Shown: positions 22,721-31,853, counted from the stretch's first letter. The stretch is DNA of 40,800 nt from Chloroflexota bacterium (GCA_022564545.1 JADFLG010000010.1:1-40800); one strand, 5' to 3'. The notes: generated by a model not told the origin, from the letters alone. Translations and numbers: made by a program.

Positions 22721-23074
22721 ATGGGCAGCAACAAATTCGATACCAGGAAACGGTGGATCAGGCACCGGCGCGTGCGGAAGAACGTGCGCGGCATAGCCGG
22801 CCGGCCACGACTCGCAGTTTTCCGCAGCAGCAACCACATCTACGCACAGGTCATCGACGACGATCGCGGTCACACACTGGCTTCGGCCACGTCACTCGAA
22901 GTGAAATCTGGGGACACGAAGACCGTTGTCGCGAAGGCTGTCGGCCGGACTGTTGCGAAGCTGGCCCTCGCGGCGGGGGTCACCCGGGTCGTCTTCGACC
23001 GGGGCGGTTACAAATATCACGGTCGGGTCAAGGCGTTGGCCGACGCAGCCCGTGCGGAAGGACTCAGCTTCTAA
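22721..23074 (+). CDS. rplR: 50S ribosomal protein L18
   Basis: 117 aa; [70 protein letters not shown]-like C-terminus. Confidence 0.97.
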   Translation: MGSNKFDTRKRWIRHRRVRKNVRGIAGRPRLAVFRSSNHIYAQVIDDDRGHTLASATSLEVKSGDTKTVVAKAVGRTVAKLALAAGVTRVVFDRGGYKYHGRVKALADAARAEGLSF

Positions 23075-23782
23075 ATGGTCACGACTCAGAACGAATCACG
23101 AGGTGGCCCCCGCGGTGGCGGCGATGCTGGCGGTCGCGGGTCCGGTGGAGATCGTGGACCCGGTGGCGGTCGGGGTCCCGGCGGCGGTCGCGGGTCCGGT
23201 GGCGGTCGTGGTCCAGGTGGCGATCGCGGGTCCGGTGGCGGTCGTGGTCCAGGTGGCGATCGTCGGGCACGTCGACCGCGACGCGAGGAAGAAGATTCAG
23301 GCCTTGTCGAGCGCGTAGTCAAAATTCGCCGGGTATCAAAGGTCGTCAAAGGCGGGCGAAACCTGACCTTCAACGCCATGGTCGTAGTCGGAGACGGCAA
23401 CGGCAACGTTGGTGCTGCTCTCGGCAAGGCCGGCGCGGTCCCCGATGCCGTTCGCAAAGGGACTACGTACGCCAGGAAAGCGATGAAGCACGTTACTCTC
23501 AATGGCCCGACCATTCCGCACGAAATCACCTCCAAGTTCTCGGGCGCAAAAGTGCTGCTGAAACCGGCCGCACCTGGCACCGGTGTGATCGCAGGTGGTG
23601 GCGTAAGGGCCGTAATGGAAGCCGTCGGCGTGAAAGACGTTCTCTCCAAGACGTTCGGGTCGCCAAACATAATTAATATCGTCAAGGCCACGCTTGCCGC
23701 GCTCGACCAGCTTCGCGATCCTGTCGCAACTGTTGAGCGACGCAAAGGCACGGCCCGATCCAGCGACGAGGCCGCTTCGTAG
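23075..23782 (+). CDS. rpsE: 30S ribosomal protein S5 with Gly/Arg-rich repeat N-terminal extension
   Basis: 235 aa; core LVERVVKIRRVSKVVKGGRNLTFNAMVVVGDGNGNVGAALGKAGAVPDAVRKG, N-terminal GSGGDRGPGGGRGPGGGRGSGGGRGPGGDRGSGGGRGPGGDR. Confidence 0.96.
   Translation: MVTTQNESRGGPRGGGDAGGRGSGGDRGPGGGRGPGGGRGSGGGRGPGGDRGSGGGRGPGGDRRARRPRREEEDSGLVERVVKIRRVSKVVKGGRNLTFNAMVVVGDGNGNVGAALGKAGAVPDAVRKGTTYARKAMKHVTLNGPTIPHEITSKFSGAKVLLKPAAPGTGVIAGGGVRAVMEAVGVKDVLSKTFGSPNIINIVKATLAALDQLRDPVATVERRKGTARSSDEAAS
23138..23263 (+). repeat. In-frame 18-nt tandem repeat encoding 7 x G[S/P]GG[G/D]R in S5, including an exact 36-nt tandem duplication (23189-23224 = 23225-23260)
   Basis: Direct reading: cgcgggtccggtggcggtcgtggtccaggtggcgat present twice in tandem, with flanking diverged copies. 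Confidence 0.95.
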
Positions 23783-23798
23783 GTAATTCTGGAAACAC

Positions 23799-23981
23799 AT
23801 GGCCAAACTACGCATCACACAGACCCGCAGCGCCATTGGCACCAAGCCTGCCCAGCGGGCAACGCTTAAAGCCCTTGGACTCCGCAGGATTCGCCACGAA
23901 GTCGTCAGGGAAGACAATCCCGTGACCCGCGGCATGATAAAAAGAGTTGTCCATCTCGTTGCCGTTGAGGAAGCGAAGTAA
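23799..23981 (+). CDS. rpmD: 50S ribosomal protein L30
   Basis: 60 aa; [58 protein letters not shown]. Confidence 0.95.
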   Translation: MAKLRITQTRSAIGTKPAQRATLKALGLRRIRHEVVREDNPVTRGMIKRVVHLVAVEEAK

Positions 23982-24062
23982 CCGCGGACCATGTGCCAGA
24001 TCACCTATGCGCACCATGTCGCCAGACCGTAATACAACCCCGGAGCCAGTAAAAACCAAGCA

Positions 24063-24566
24063 ATGCCTGGACTACACCAGCTAAAACCGTCCAAAAACTC
24101 TCGAAAGCCACGTAAACGCGTGGGCCGTGGCAACGGCTCTGGCACCGGCACATACTCCGGACGCGGTTCGAAGGGTCAGAAACAGACCGGTCACGTTCCG
24201 TTCCTGTTCGAAGGCGGACAGCTCCCGCTCATTAAGCGACTGCCCCACATGCGCGGCTTCACAAACATCTTCCGCGTCGATACGGCGCCAGTGAACCTTT
24301 CGACACTCGAAGAACTCCGTGCCGGGTCAAAGGTGACCCCGGAAAGCCTGTTTGAAGCTAGAATAATCCGCAAGAAGAAGATCAGGGTCAAGATTCTCGG
24401 AAACGGCGAATTGACCAGGAAACTGAATGTTACGGCTCATGCGTTCAGTAAATCTGCCAGGAAAAAGATCGAAGCTGCCGGCGGCACCGTAACAGTTATC
24501 GACACGCCACAAAAAGAAGAAGCCCCAAAGGCCAAAACGGCTAAAACAGCCAGAACGGCTGAATAA
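24063..24566 (+). CDS. rplO: 50S ribosomal protein L15
   Basis: 167 aa; MPGLHQLKPSKNSRKPRKRVGRGNGSGTGTYSGRGSKGQKQ...; tail KEEAPKAKTAKTARTAE. Confidence 0.95.
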   Translation: MPGLHQLKPSKNSRKPRKRVGRGNGSGTGTYSGRGSKGQKQTGHVPFLFEGGQLPLIKRLPHMRGFTNIFRVDTAPVNLSTLEELRAGSKVTPESLFEARIIRKKKIRVKILGNGELTRKLNVTAHAFSKSARKKIEAAGGTVTVIDTPQKEEAPKAKTAKTARTAE

Positions 24567-24569
24567 AAC

Positions 24570-25925
24570 ATGACCCAGGCCAAGCAAGCGTCAGAATCTG
24601 CGGTACCGGCACTGTTTCGTGCTGCGGCAGATGCATGGCGCATACCTGACCTGCGGTACAGAATTCTCTTCACTCTGGGAATTCTCGTCATTTTCAGGTT
24701 TTTCGCACACGTACCGGTCCCGGGTGTCGACCGCGCAGCCCTGGCCGCTGCATTCGAAGCCAACCCGCTGCTCGGGTTCCTCGACCTTTTCTCGGGTGGG
24801 GCGCTCCGCAACCTTTCTATTGCGGCCCTCGGCGTCTACCCGTACATTACCGCGTCCATTATTTTGCAGATCCTGACGCCCATCATTCCTGCGCTGAAGA
24901 ACCTTTCTCAGGAAGGCGAGGGCGGTCGACAGACGATCAACAAGTACACCCACTACCTGACGGTCCCGCTGGCTTTCCTGCAGGGTTACGGCCAGTTGAA
25001 CCTGTTTGCCGGTGCATTCACGTCACAGGCCGGCCCGGCAATCAGCGGTATCGGATTCGGTGCCAACACCCTGAATATGATGGCTATTCTCACCGCCATG
25101 ACGGCAGGAACGATGCTGCTGGTGTGGATGGGCGAGCTTATTACCGAGAAGGGAATTGGCAACGGCATTTCACTGATCATCTTTGCAGGTATCGTTTCGA
25201 CTCTGCCCCAGGTCGTTGGTCAATTGTGGCTTCTGCGCGACCAGATTTTCCAGGTCGGCATGCTTATCTTCATCGCCCTGGCCATCGTCTACATGATCGT
25301 CTATTTCGCAGAGGCGCAGCGCCGCGTCCCGGTCCAGTACGGGCGCAGTGTGTTCAGAGGCGGTCAGATGTACAGACAATCGGGCGCCACACATATTCCA
25401 TTGCGCGTTAACGCGGCCGGGATGATCCCTCTGATCTTCGCGTTCTCGATCTTGATTCTGCCGTCTGTGGTCGCCAGCTACTTCAACGACGGCTCTGGCG
25501 GTTTCATATCGAGCACTGCCAGCTTCTTCCAGAACTCGTTTGGCCCTACCAGCACGATCTACTGGGTGGCGATATTCCTGCTGGTAGTGATCTTCACGTT
25601 TTTCTATACTCTCGTCGTTCACAACCAGCAGAACCTGGCCGAAAACCTCCAGAAAAACGGTGGCTTCGTACCGGGTATCCGTCCCGGACCGCCAACGAAG
25701 GTCTACCTGATGCGCGTGGTGTTGAGAATCACCTGGGGTGGTGCGTTATTCCTCGGTTTCATCGCCATCATGCCGTTCCTGGCACAACTGGTCACCAATT
25801 TGCCGAGTGCGACCACAATCATCCAGAGCACAAGTCTGCTCATCATGGTGGGCGTGGCGCTCGACACTATGCGGCAGCTGGAATCTCAGCTCCTGATGCG
25901 CAACTACGAAGGATTCGTCCGCTAG
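24570..25925 (+). CDS. secY: Preprotein translocase subunit SecY
   Basis: 451 aa; IPDLRYRILFTLGILVIFRFFAHVPVPGVD, LGVYPYITASIILQILTPIIP, RRVPVQYGRSVFRGGQMYRQSGATHIPLRVNAAGMIPLIFA. Confidence 0.97.
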   Translation: MTQAKQASESAVPALFRAAADAWRIPDLRYRILFTLGILVIFRFFAHVPVPGVDRAALAAAFEANPLLGFLDLFSGGALRNLSIAALGVYPYITASIILQILTPIIPALKNLSQEGEGGRQTINKYTHYLTVPLAFLQGYGQLNLFAGAFTSQAGPAISGIGFGANTLNMMAILTAMTAGTMLLVWMGELITEKGIGNGISLIIFAGIVSTLPQVVGQLWLLRDQIFQVGMLIFIALAIVYMIVYFAEAQRRVPVQYGRSVFRGGQMYRQSGATHIPLRVNAAGMIPLIFAFSILILPSVVASYFNDGSGGFISSTASFFQNSFGPTSTIYWVAIFLLVVIFTFFYTLVVHNQQNLAENLQKNGGFVPGIRPGPPTKVYLMRVVLRITWGGALFLGFIAIMPFLAQLVTNLPSATTIIQSTSLLIMVGVALDTMRQLESQLLMRNYEGFVR

Positions 25926-25943
25926 AGAGCGGAGAGAACCAGA

Positions 25944-26603
25944 ATGCGTATCGTCTTACTGGGTCCGCCAGGTGCGGGCAAAGGCACACAGGCACGTCGG
26001 CTGTCTGAGTCGACCGGCATGAAGCACCTTTCCACAGGCGACATGCTCCGCGGGGAAGTAGCCTCTGGCTCGGAGTTGGGCCTGCTGGCGAAAGAATTCA
26101 TGGACCGCGGTGACCTCGTGCCAGACCCGAACGTCATCTCGATGATCCGGAATCATATTGGTGATCCATCAGGCGTATTGCTCGACGGATTTCCAAGAAC
26201 TCTTATTCAGGCAATGGCACTCGATACAGAGCTGAAATTTGCCAACGTGCCGATCGACCGGGTAATACACCTGTCTGTCGATATCGACGAACTGGTAAAA
26301 CGGCTTTCGGGCAGGGCCCTGTGCGGCGATTGCCAGACGCCGTACAACCTTGAATCGGACCCGCCTTCAAAGACCGGTATCTGTGACAGGTGCGGCGGTC
26401 CCGTGGCAGTTCGAAACGACGATAAACCAGAGGCCGTCGCAAACCGCATGAAGGTTTACCAGGAACTTACCGCTCCAGTGTTGGACTATTACAGGTCACA
26501 CGGCAACGTGGCCGAGATCGTCGCAACCGGGTCACCGGACGAGGTGTTTGAGAAATTGTCTCAAGCAATCAGGTCCGGCAAGTCAGGTGTGATGGCGAAC
26601 TGA
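25944..26603 (+). CDS. adk: Adenylate kinase with four-Cys (zinc-type) LID
   Basis: 219 aa; MRIVLLGPPGAGKGTQARRL, STGDMLRGEV, LDGFPRTLIQA, CGDCQTPYN...CDRCGG. Confidence 0.97.
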   Translation: MRIVLLGPPGAGKGTQARRLSESTGMKHLSTGDMLRGEVASGSELGLLAKEFMDRGDLVPDPNVISMIRNHIGDPSGVLLDGFPRTLIQAMALDTELKFANVPIDRVIHLSVDIDELVKRLSGRALCGDCQTPYNLESDPPSKTGICDRCGGPVAVRNDDKPEAVANRMKVYQELTAPVLDYYRSHGNVAEIVATGSPDEVFEKLSQAIRSGKSGVMAN

Positions 26604-26639
26604 ATTCCAGTTTGGGATATACTTAAGAGAGAACGATCA

Positions 26640-27437
26640 TTGAACGGTAAATCAACGCTCAGGCTCGCAACAAACGGTAAGCCAGCTCCGGGTGCAATAT
26701 TAAAGACGGCACAGGAGTTGGAACTTATGCGCGAGGCCGGGCGGATCATCGCGTTTGCCGTCCGAAAGGCGTTCAGAGCGCTGGAGCAGGGAATTACGAC
26801 TCGTGAACTCGACGACATTGCTCGCCGGGCCATCGAATCGGAGGGGGCAAAACCCGGATTCCTGGGGCTGTACGGGTTCCCGGCAACAGCGTGTATTTCG
26901 ATAAATGAAGAGATTGTTCACGGAATTCCGGGCGACCGGGTCGTTCAGGCGGGCGACCTGGTAACCATGGATTGTGGCGCAGTAGTTGACGGTTACAACA
27001 GCGATTATGCAGTGACACAGGTTGCCGGTCCTTCGACGGATGAGAAGGACGACCTGATCGACACCACGCGTGAATCACTTAAGAAGGGGATCGAAGCAGC
27101 AAGGCCCGGTAACCGGGTTGGCGATATATCGAACGCCGTCGAGGGCCACGTGCTCCCGCGGTCATACCAACTGGTCAGGGAATACGTGGGCCACGGGATC
27201 GGCAAAAATCTGCACGAACCACCGCAGGTCCCAAACTTTGGTCCGGCCGGGCATGGTCTGGAGTTGCGGCCCGGGCTCGTTCTGGCAATAGAACCGATGG
27301 TAAATGTCGGTGTATGGAAAACACGGATGCTCGACAACGGATGGACCGTCGCCACTGAAGATGGCGCACTGTCGTGCCACTTCGAGCATACCGTAGCAAT
27401 TACGGAGGACGGGCCTGAAATTCTCACACTTGAATAA
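26640..27437 (+). CDS. map: Methionine aminopeptidase type I
   Basis: 265 aa, TTG start; MREAGRIIAFAVRKAF, NEEIVHGIPGDRVVQAGDLVTMDCGAVVDGYNSDYAVT, VGHGIGKNLHEPPQVPNFG. Confidence 0.95.
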   Translation: MNGKSTLRLATNGKPAPGAILKTAQELELMREAGRIIAFAVRKAFRALEQGITTRELDDIARRAIESEGAKPGFLGLYGFPATACISINEEIVHGIPGDRVVQAGDLVTMDCGAVVDGYNSDYAVTQVAGPSTDEKDDLIDTTRESLKKGIEAARPGNRVGDISNAVEGHVLPRSYQLVREYVGHGIGKNLHEPPQVPNFGPAGHGLELRPGLVLAIEPMVNVGVWKTRMLDNGWTVATEDGALSCHFEHTVAITEDGPEILTLE

Positions 27438-27470
27438 CTGCGAGTGGAACTGAAAGGGCCGTGAATTTTT

Positions 27471-27689
27471 TTGGCGAAAAAGGAAGCAATTGAGGTTGAG
27501 GGACTTGTAAACGAGGCGTTGCCCAACGCCTTTTTCAAGATCGAACTCCCAAACGGTCACGAAGTCCTCGCTCACGCATCAGGGAAAATTCGCAAGAACT
27601 TCATCCGGATCTTGCCCGGCGACAAGGTCCTGGTCGAACTCTCGGCCTACGACCTGACACGGGGCCGGATCACATATCGGTTCAAGTAA
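27471..27689 (+). CDS. infA: Translation initiation factor IF-1
   Basis: 72 aa, TTG start; [71 protein letters not shown]. Confidence 0.97.
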   Translation: MAKKEAIEVEGLVNEALPNAFFKIELPNGHEVLAHASGKIRKNFIRILPGDKVLVELSAYDLTRGRITYRFK

Positions 27690-27755
27690 GACCCGCGAAA
27701 GCATAATTGCGCAAGAGCGGCCAGAAAAAGTGTCTCAACACACGAAAGAAAGAAT

Positions 27756-27872
27756 ATGAAAGTCAAGGCATCGGTCAAGGCAAATCACCCCGGCAGCAAA
27801 ATTGTTCGCCGCAAGGGCCGCGTCTATGTAATTAACAAGCAAACCCCCCGCCTCAAGGCGCGACAGGGCTAG
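27756..27872 (+). CDS. rpmJ: 50S ribosomal protein L36, zinc-free form (missed by ORF track, 38 aa)
   Basis: ATG at 27756 to TAG at 27870-27872: [38 protein letters not shown]; position between infA and rpsM is canonical. Confidence 0.92.
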   Translation: MKVKASVKANHPGSKIVRRKGRVYVINKQTPRLKARQG

Positions 27873-27897
27873 CCGAGCTACAGGAGAAATCAGCCCT

Positions 27898-28281
27898 ATG
27901 GCGATCGTCGCCGGCGTAAACATTCCAGACAACCAGAGACTCGAAATCGCACTGACCGCCATTTATGGCATCGGCCGTACCACCTCCAAAAAGATCGTGA
28001 ACGATGTTGGGATGGGCGACACGACGCGCGTTCGAGATCTCTCTGACGAAGACCTCGCCCGCGTGCGCAGCGCCGTCGACAGGACCGGCCTGCTGATCGA
28101 GGGTGACCTCCGGCGCGAGACTCAGTTGAATATCCGGCGACTCACGGATATCCAGACGTTTCGGGGTATACGTCACCGCCGGGGCCTGCCCGTTCGAGGA
28201 CAGCGGACAAAGACCAACGCCCGAACAAAGCGCGGTCGCCGACAGACGGTTGCTGGCCGGAAGCGGGTTTCCGGTCACTAA
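27898..28281 (+). CDS. rpsM: 30S ribosomal protein S13
   Basis: 127 aa; MAIVAGVNIPDNQRLEIALTAIYGIGRTTSKKI, YRGIRHRRGLPVRGQRTKTNARTKRG-like. Confidence 0.97.
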   Translation: MAIVAGVNIPDNQRLEIALTAIYGIGRTTSKKIVNDVGMGDTTRVRDLSDEDLARVRSAVDRTGLLIEGDLRRETQLNIRRLTDIQTFRGIRHRRGLPVRGQRTKTNARTKRGRRQTVAGRKRVSGH

Positions 28282-28402
28282 GACAGGCAGTCAGTGAAAA
28301 ATGCCGGAATCCCGGAAACACTGACCGTCCGCGTTCCACCTGATTTAAAAAATATCGCGGCGCAAGCCGCCCATCTGAAGAAAGAAATACAAAGAAAGAA
28401 AC

Positions 28403-28786
28403 ATGCCAAGGCAGCGAACGCGACGACGCGAGAAAAAGTTTGTCCCACAGGGCAAGGCGTACATCAATGCAACGTTCAACAACACGCTTGTTACGTTGAC
28501 CGACCCGCAGGGCAACGTCATTTCACAGAGCAGCGCTGGTGCAATGGGTTTCCGCGGCTCAAGAAAGTCAACCGCGTTTGCGGCCCAGCGCGCTGGCGAA
28601 TCCGCAGCGCGGGCAGCCATTGAGCATGGACTGAAAACCGTGAACGTAATGGTCAAGGGCCCCGGCGCCGGCCGGGAAGCTGCTATTAGAGCCATTCAGG
28701 CTGCAGGAATACGAGTGGTGTCGATACGTGACGTCACGCCGGTCCCGCACAACGGCTGCCGACCGCCAAAGAAACGCCGAGTCTAG
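28403..28786 (+). CDS. rpsK: 30S ribosomal protein S11
   Basis: 127 aa; [63 protein letters not shown]. Confidence 0.97.
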   Translation: MPRQRTRRREKKFVPQGKAYINATFNNTLVTLTDPQGNVISQSSAGAMGFRGSRKSTAFAAQRAGESAARAAIEHGLKTVNVMVKGPGAGREAAIRAIQAAGIRVVSIRDVTPVPHNGCRPPKKRRV

Positions 28787-28914
28787 CCAGGGTGCCCGAC
28801 GGGAGTCGCTCCTTGCCAGGCCCAGGCCAGGATTAAAGCCAGTCCCGCTGACCTGAACCACGATCAGACATTAACCAGGAAAAAACGAGTAAGGACGGAT
28901 AACCAGGAAACTAG

Positions 28915-29541
28915 ATGGCAAGATATACCGGACCAAAATGCAAAAACTGCCGACGCTTCGGAATGAAGCTCTGCTCGCGCCCCGCGGGCAAGTGTGCGTG
29001 GGAGCGGCGAAAGAGCTCACCAGGCGACAAGTCGACTCAACAGCGTCGACGACGCATCTCTGAATACGGCACCCAGCTTCGAGAAAAGCAGAAGGCACGC
29101 GCTATTTATGGCGTGCTGGAACGACAGTTCCGCAACTACTACAAGAAGGCAAGCCGGCTCGAAGGCGTGACAGGCGACCGCCTGCTGCAGCTTCTTGAGA
29201 GACGGCTCGACAACGTTGTCTACCGGCTGGGATTCGCCGATTCGCGACCCCAGGCCCGGCAAATCGTCGGACACGGTCACATCAAGGTGAATGGGAAAAA
29301 AGTGAACATCCCCTCGTACCAGGTAAAGGCGGGCGACCGCATTAGCTGGCGCGAGAAGTCGAAGAGCACGGGGCTATTCGAAATCGTTTCTGCCGGCATG
29401 GGTGCCAACTCGATAATACCGGGCTGGCTCAACGTCGATTCTGACAAGGCCATTGGCGAAGTCGTAACGCTCCCGAAGCCGAGCGACGTCGAACTCGCTA
29501 TCGACACACGCCAAATAGTGGAGTACTACTCCAGGAGGTAG
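28915..29541 (+). CDS. rpsD: 30S ribosomal protein S4 (Cys-containing N-terminus)
   Basis: 208 aa; MARYTGPKCKNCRRFGMKLCSRPAGKCAWERR, RLDNVVYRLGFADSRPQARQIVGHGHIKVNGKKVNIPSYQVKAGD. Confidence 0.97.
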   Translation: MARYTGPKCKNCRRFGMKLCSRPAGKCAWERRKSSPGDKSTQQRRRRISEYGTQLREKQKARAIYGVLERQFRNYYKKASRLEGVTGDRLLQLLERRLDNVVYRLGFADSRPQARQIVGHGHIKVNGKKVNIPSYQVKAGDRISWREKSKSTGLFEIVSAGMGANSIIPGWLNVDSDKAIGEVVTLPKPSDVELAIDTRQIVEYYSRR

Positions 29542-29550
29542 TTCGCGCAA

Positions 29551-30654
29551 ATGCTCGAACGAATGTACGGCATTACTCCCCAGGAAGAGCTGCCGCCGCC
29601 AATCCCTGAGATCCCTGATCTCTCAATAACGATCCAGGAAAACGAAGAGGCTTACGGCCGGTTCGTTGCCGAACCGCTCGAGCGTGGCTGGGGCGTCACA
29701 CTTGGCAACCCGATGCGCCGGTCTCTGCTCAATTCGCTCTCGGGCACCGCGATCACGTGGGTCAAGATCGATGGAGTGCACCACGAGTACTCCACCGTCC
29801 CGCACATGCGGGAAGAAGTCGTCGAATTCCTGCTCAACGTAAAGGGCATCCGCCTCCGTTCGCTTGCCGACCGCCCCGGTCGACTTCGCCTTGAAGTCGA
29901 TGGTGAAGGAGAGGTCCGCGCTGGCGACATCATGGCGACCGCCGATTTTGAGATCGTCAACCCCGAGCACCACCTCGCCACTCTCGACAGTGCCGAGGCC
30001 CGGCTCTCGGTCGAGTTCAACGTTGAACAGGGCGTCGGCTACGAACCCGCGGGCCACGACGAGGGCCTGCCAATAGGTGTGCTCCCGGTCGACGCTATCT
30101 TCACGCCGGTCCGCAAGGCCAACTTCGAAGTCGAACCAACTCGTGTCGGGCAGCGGTCCGACCTTGAAAGACTGGTTGTCGAAGTTTGGACCGACCGGAC
30201 GATTACACCGCTCGAAGCGATGCAGTCGGCCGGCAACCTGCTCATGGAACGCTTCTTCTTGTTCACACGGCTCGATAAACCGCAGGACGAAGAAACCGGC
30301 CCAGAATTGGACGGCGTCCCGCCCGAAGTCTTCAATACTCTGGTCGAGACCCTCAATCTTTCAGCCCGAACGCTCAACTGCCTGAAGCGCGCTGGCATTA
30401 ACCGTGTCGGTGAAGTGCTTTTGATGCCGAAGAGCGAACTGCTGAAAATCCGTAACTTCGGTCAGAAGTCCCTCGACGAGCTTTACGACAAGCTCGGTGA
30501 AAAGAACTACCTGCCGGTGGAAGACACCTCGAGCGACGACCCGGGCGAAGGCGAAGGCGGCGACGCTGGCGATGACGATGCCACAGGCGAAGGCGAAGGC
30601 GAAAAAACTGGCGATGATGCCGAGAGCTCGGGAGACGACTCCAGTGAGGCATAA
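29551..30654 (+). CDS. rpoA: DNA-directed RNA polymerase alpha subunit with acidic C-terminal tail
   Basis: 367 aa; RFVAEPLERGWGVTLGNPMRRSLLNSLSGTAITWVKIDGVHHEYSTVPHMREEVVEFLLNVKGI; CTD LNCLKRAGINRVGEVLLMPKSELLKIRNFGQKSLDEL; tail DDPGEGEGGDAGDDDATGEGEGEKTGDDAESSGDDSSEA. Confidence 0.97.
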   Translation: MLERMYGITPQEELPPPIPEIPDLSITIQENEEAYGRFVAEPLERGWGVTLGNPMRRSLLNSLSGTAITWVKIDGVHHEYSTVPHMREEVVEFLLNVKGIRLRSLADRPGRLRLEVDGEGEVRAGDIMATADFEIVNPEHHLATLDSAEARLSVEFNVEQGVGYEPAGHDEGLPIGVLPVDAIFTPVRKANFEVEPTRVGQRSDLERLVVEVWTDRTITPLEAMQSAGNLLMERFFLFTRLDKPQDEETGPELDGVPPEVFNTLVETLNLSARTLNCLKRAGINRVGEVLLMPKSELLKIRNFGQKSLDELYDKLGEKNYLPVEDTSSDDPGEGEGGDAGDDDATGEGEGEKTGDDAESSGDDSSEA

Positions 30655-30997
30655 GGTATCGGGCAGGCAATTCGGCCGGGCTTCCGGCCCAAGAAGGGCA
30701 ATGTTCCGGATCATGGTCACCGACCTGCTCCGCCATGGTCAGATCAAGACCACCGTCGCCAAAGCGAAGGAAATTCGCCCGCTGGCCGAAAAAATGGTCA
30801 CCCTGGCTAAGGGCGGCACGCTTCACGATCGGCGCCGCGCCGCCGCGTTCATCACCGATCAACGAGTGCTCAAAAAAGTTTTCGATGAAATCGGTCCACG
30901 GTTCATGGACCGGGCAGGCGGCTATACGCGCATTACCCGCCTGGGCGTTCGCGCTGGCGACGCCGCGGAAATGGCCATGATCGAGCTGGTCGACTAA
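30644..30997 (+). CDS. rplQ: 50S ribosomal protein L17
   Basis: GTG at 30644, overlapping rpoA stop by 11 nt: (M)RHKVSGRQFGRASGPRRAMFRIMVTDLLRHGQIKTTVAKAKEIRPLAEKMVTLAKGGTLHDRRRAAAFI. Track start 30497 is over-extended into rpoA. Confidence 0.95.
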   Translation: MRHKVSGRQFGRASGPRRAMFRIMVTDLLRHGQIKTTVAKAKEIRPLAEKMVTLAKGGTLHDRRRAAAFITDQRVLKKVFDEIGPRFMDRAGGYTRITRLGVRAGDAAEMAMIELVD

Positions 30998-31019
30998 ACG
31001 GACAGGCCTTCAGAAAGCA

Positions 31020-31829
31020 ATGCGTTTTGGACTCGTCGTGGAGTATGACGGAACCGAATTCCACGGCTCGCAACTCCAGTCCAACGCCCGGACCGTGCAG
31101 GGTGAACTCGAAAGCGCCCTGCTGCAAATCTTCAACAGGAACATAAGAGTGCACCTCGCCAGTCGTACCGATTCGGGAGTGCATGCCAGGGGGCAGGTCG
31201 GTCGGTTCGATGAAGAAACCGATATGTCGCCCGATCAGATCAGAAAAGCGTTGAACTACCACATGACAGAAGATGTGCGCATACGGTGTGCGCAGTTTGT
31301 CCAGGACGGACCCGATGGGTTCGATCCCCGCGGCGACGCGTCGTCGCGGACCTACGTTTACACCTTCCACGATGCCCGGTCTGAGCCCGCACTCGACCGT
31401 CACTCTGTGACCCACGTGCCCAAATCTCTCGATGCGAAGGCAATGAACGGTGCGAGCCAGGCCCTGGTCGGATCACACGACTTCGCAGCGTTTGCGGGGT
31501 CGAACGCTCCCTGCGATGCCCCTACCCGGCGCACTGTCCACTCTGCTTCGACCACCCGAACCGGCGACAGCATCGAATTTAAAATCACCGCAAACGCCTT
31601 CCTGCACCAGCAGGTCCGCAGGATCGCGGGCGTGCTGTACAACGTGGGCACGGGCGACTCTCCAGCAACGCTGGTATTCGATCTGCTCGCTACCGCTGAA
31701 CGTGGTGCGGCCTCTCATGTCATGCCAGCACGGGGCCTGTGCCTGGAAGAGATTGCCTACGAGGGAGCAGGAGAGTGCGGCCTGCCTGCGATTTCACCCC
31801 CGTCCATCAAGGATGTAGGCGTAAACTAG
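31020..31829 (+). CDS. truA: tRNA pseudouridine synthase A
   Basis: 269 aa; VVEYDGTEFHGSQLQSNARTVQGELESAL, LASRTDSGVHARGQVGRF, ITANAFLHQQVRRIAGVLYNVG. Confidence 0.95.
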   Translation: MRFGLVVEYDGTEFHGSQLQSNARTVQGELESALLQIFNRNIRVHLASRTDSGVHARGQVGRFDEETDMSPDQIRKALNYHMTEDVRIRCAQFVQDGPDGFDPRGDASSRTYVYTFHDARSEPALDRHSVTHVPKSLDAKAMNGASQALVGSHDFAAFAGSNAPCDAPTRRTVHSASTTRTGDSIEFKITANAFLHQQVRRIAGVLYNVGTGDSPATLVFDLLATAERGAASHVMPARGLCLEEIAYEGAGECGLPAISPPSIKDVGVN

Positions 31830-31853
31830 AGTGTCGAAAATCACGGAATAAAC

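Noticed and set aside
23086-23751. 221-aa minus-strand ORF with PPGPRPPPDPR collagen-like repeats
   Set aside because: Antisense translation of the S5 Gly/Arg repeat; the sense frame is a real ribosomal protein.
28294-28623. 109-aa plus-strand ORF overlapping rpsK
   Set aside because: Out of frame with rpsK; no family resemblance in the non-overlapping part (VKNAGIPETLTVRVPPDLKN...); probably just an open spacer.
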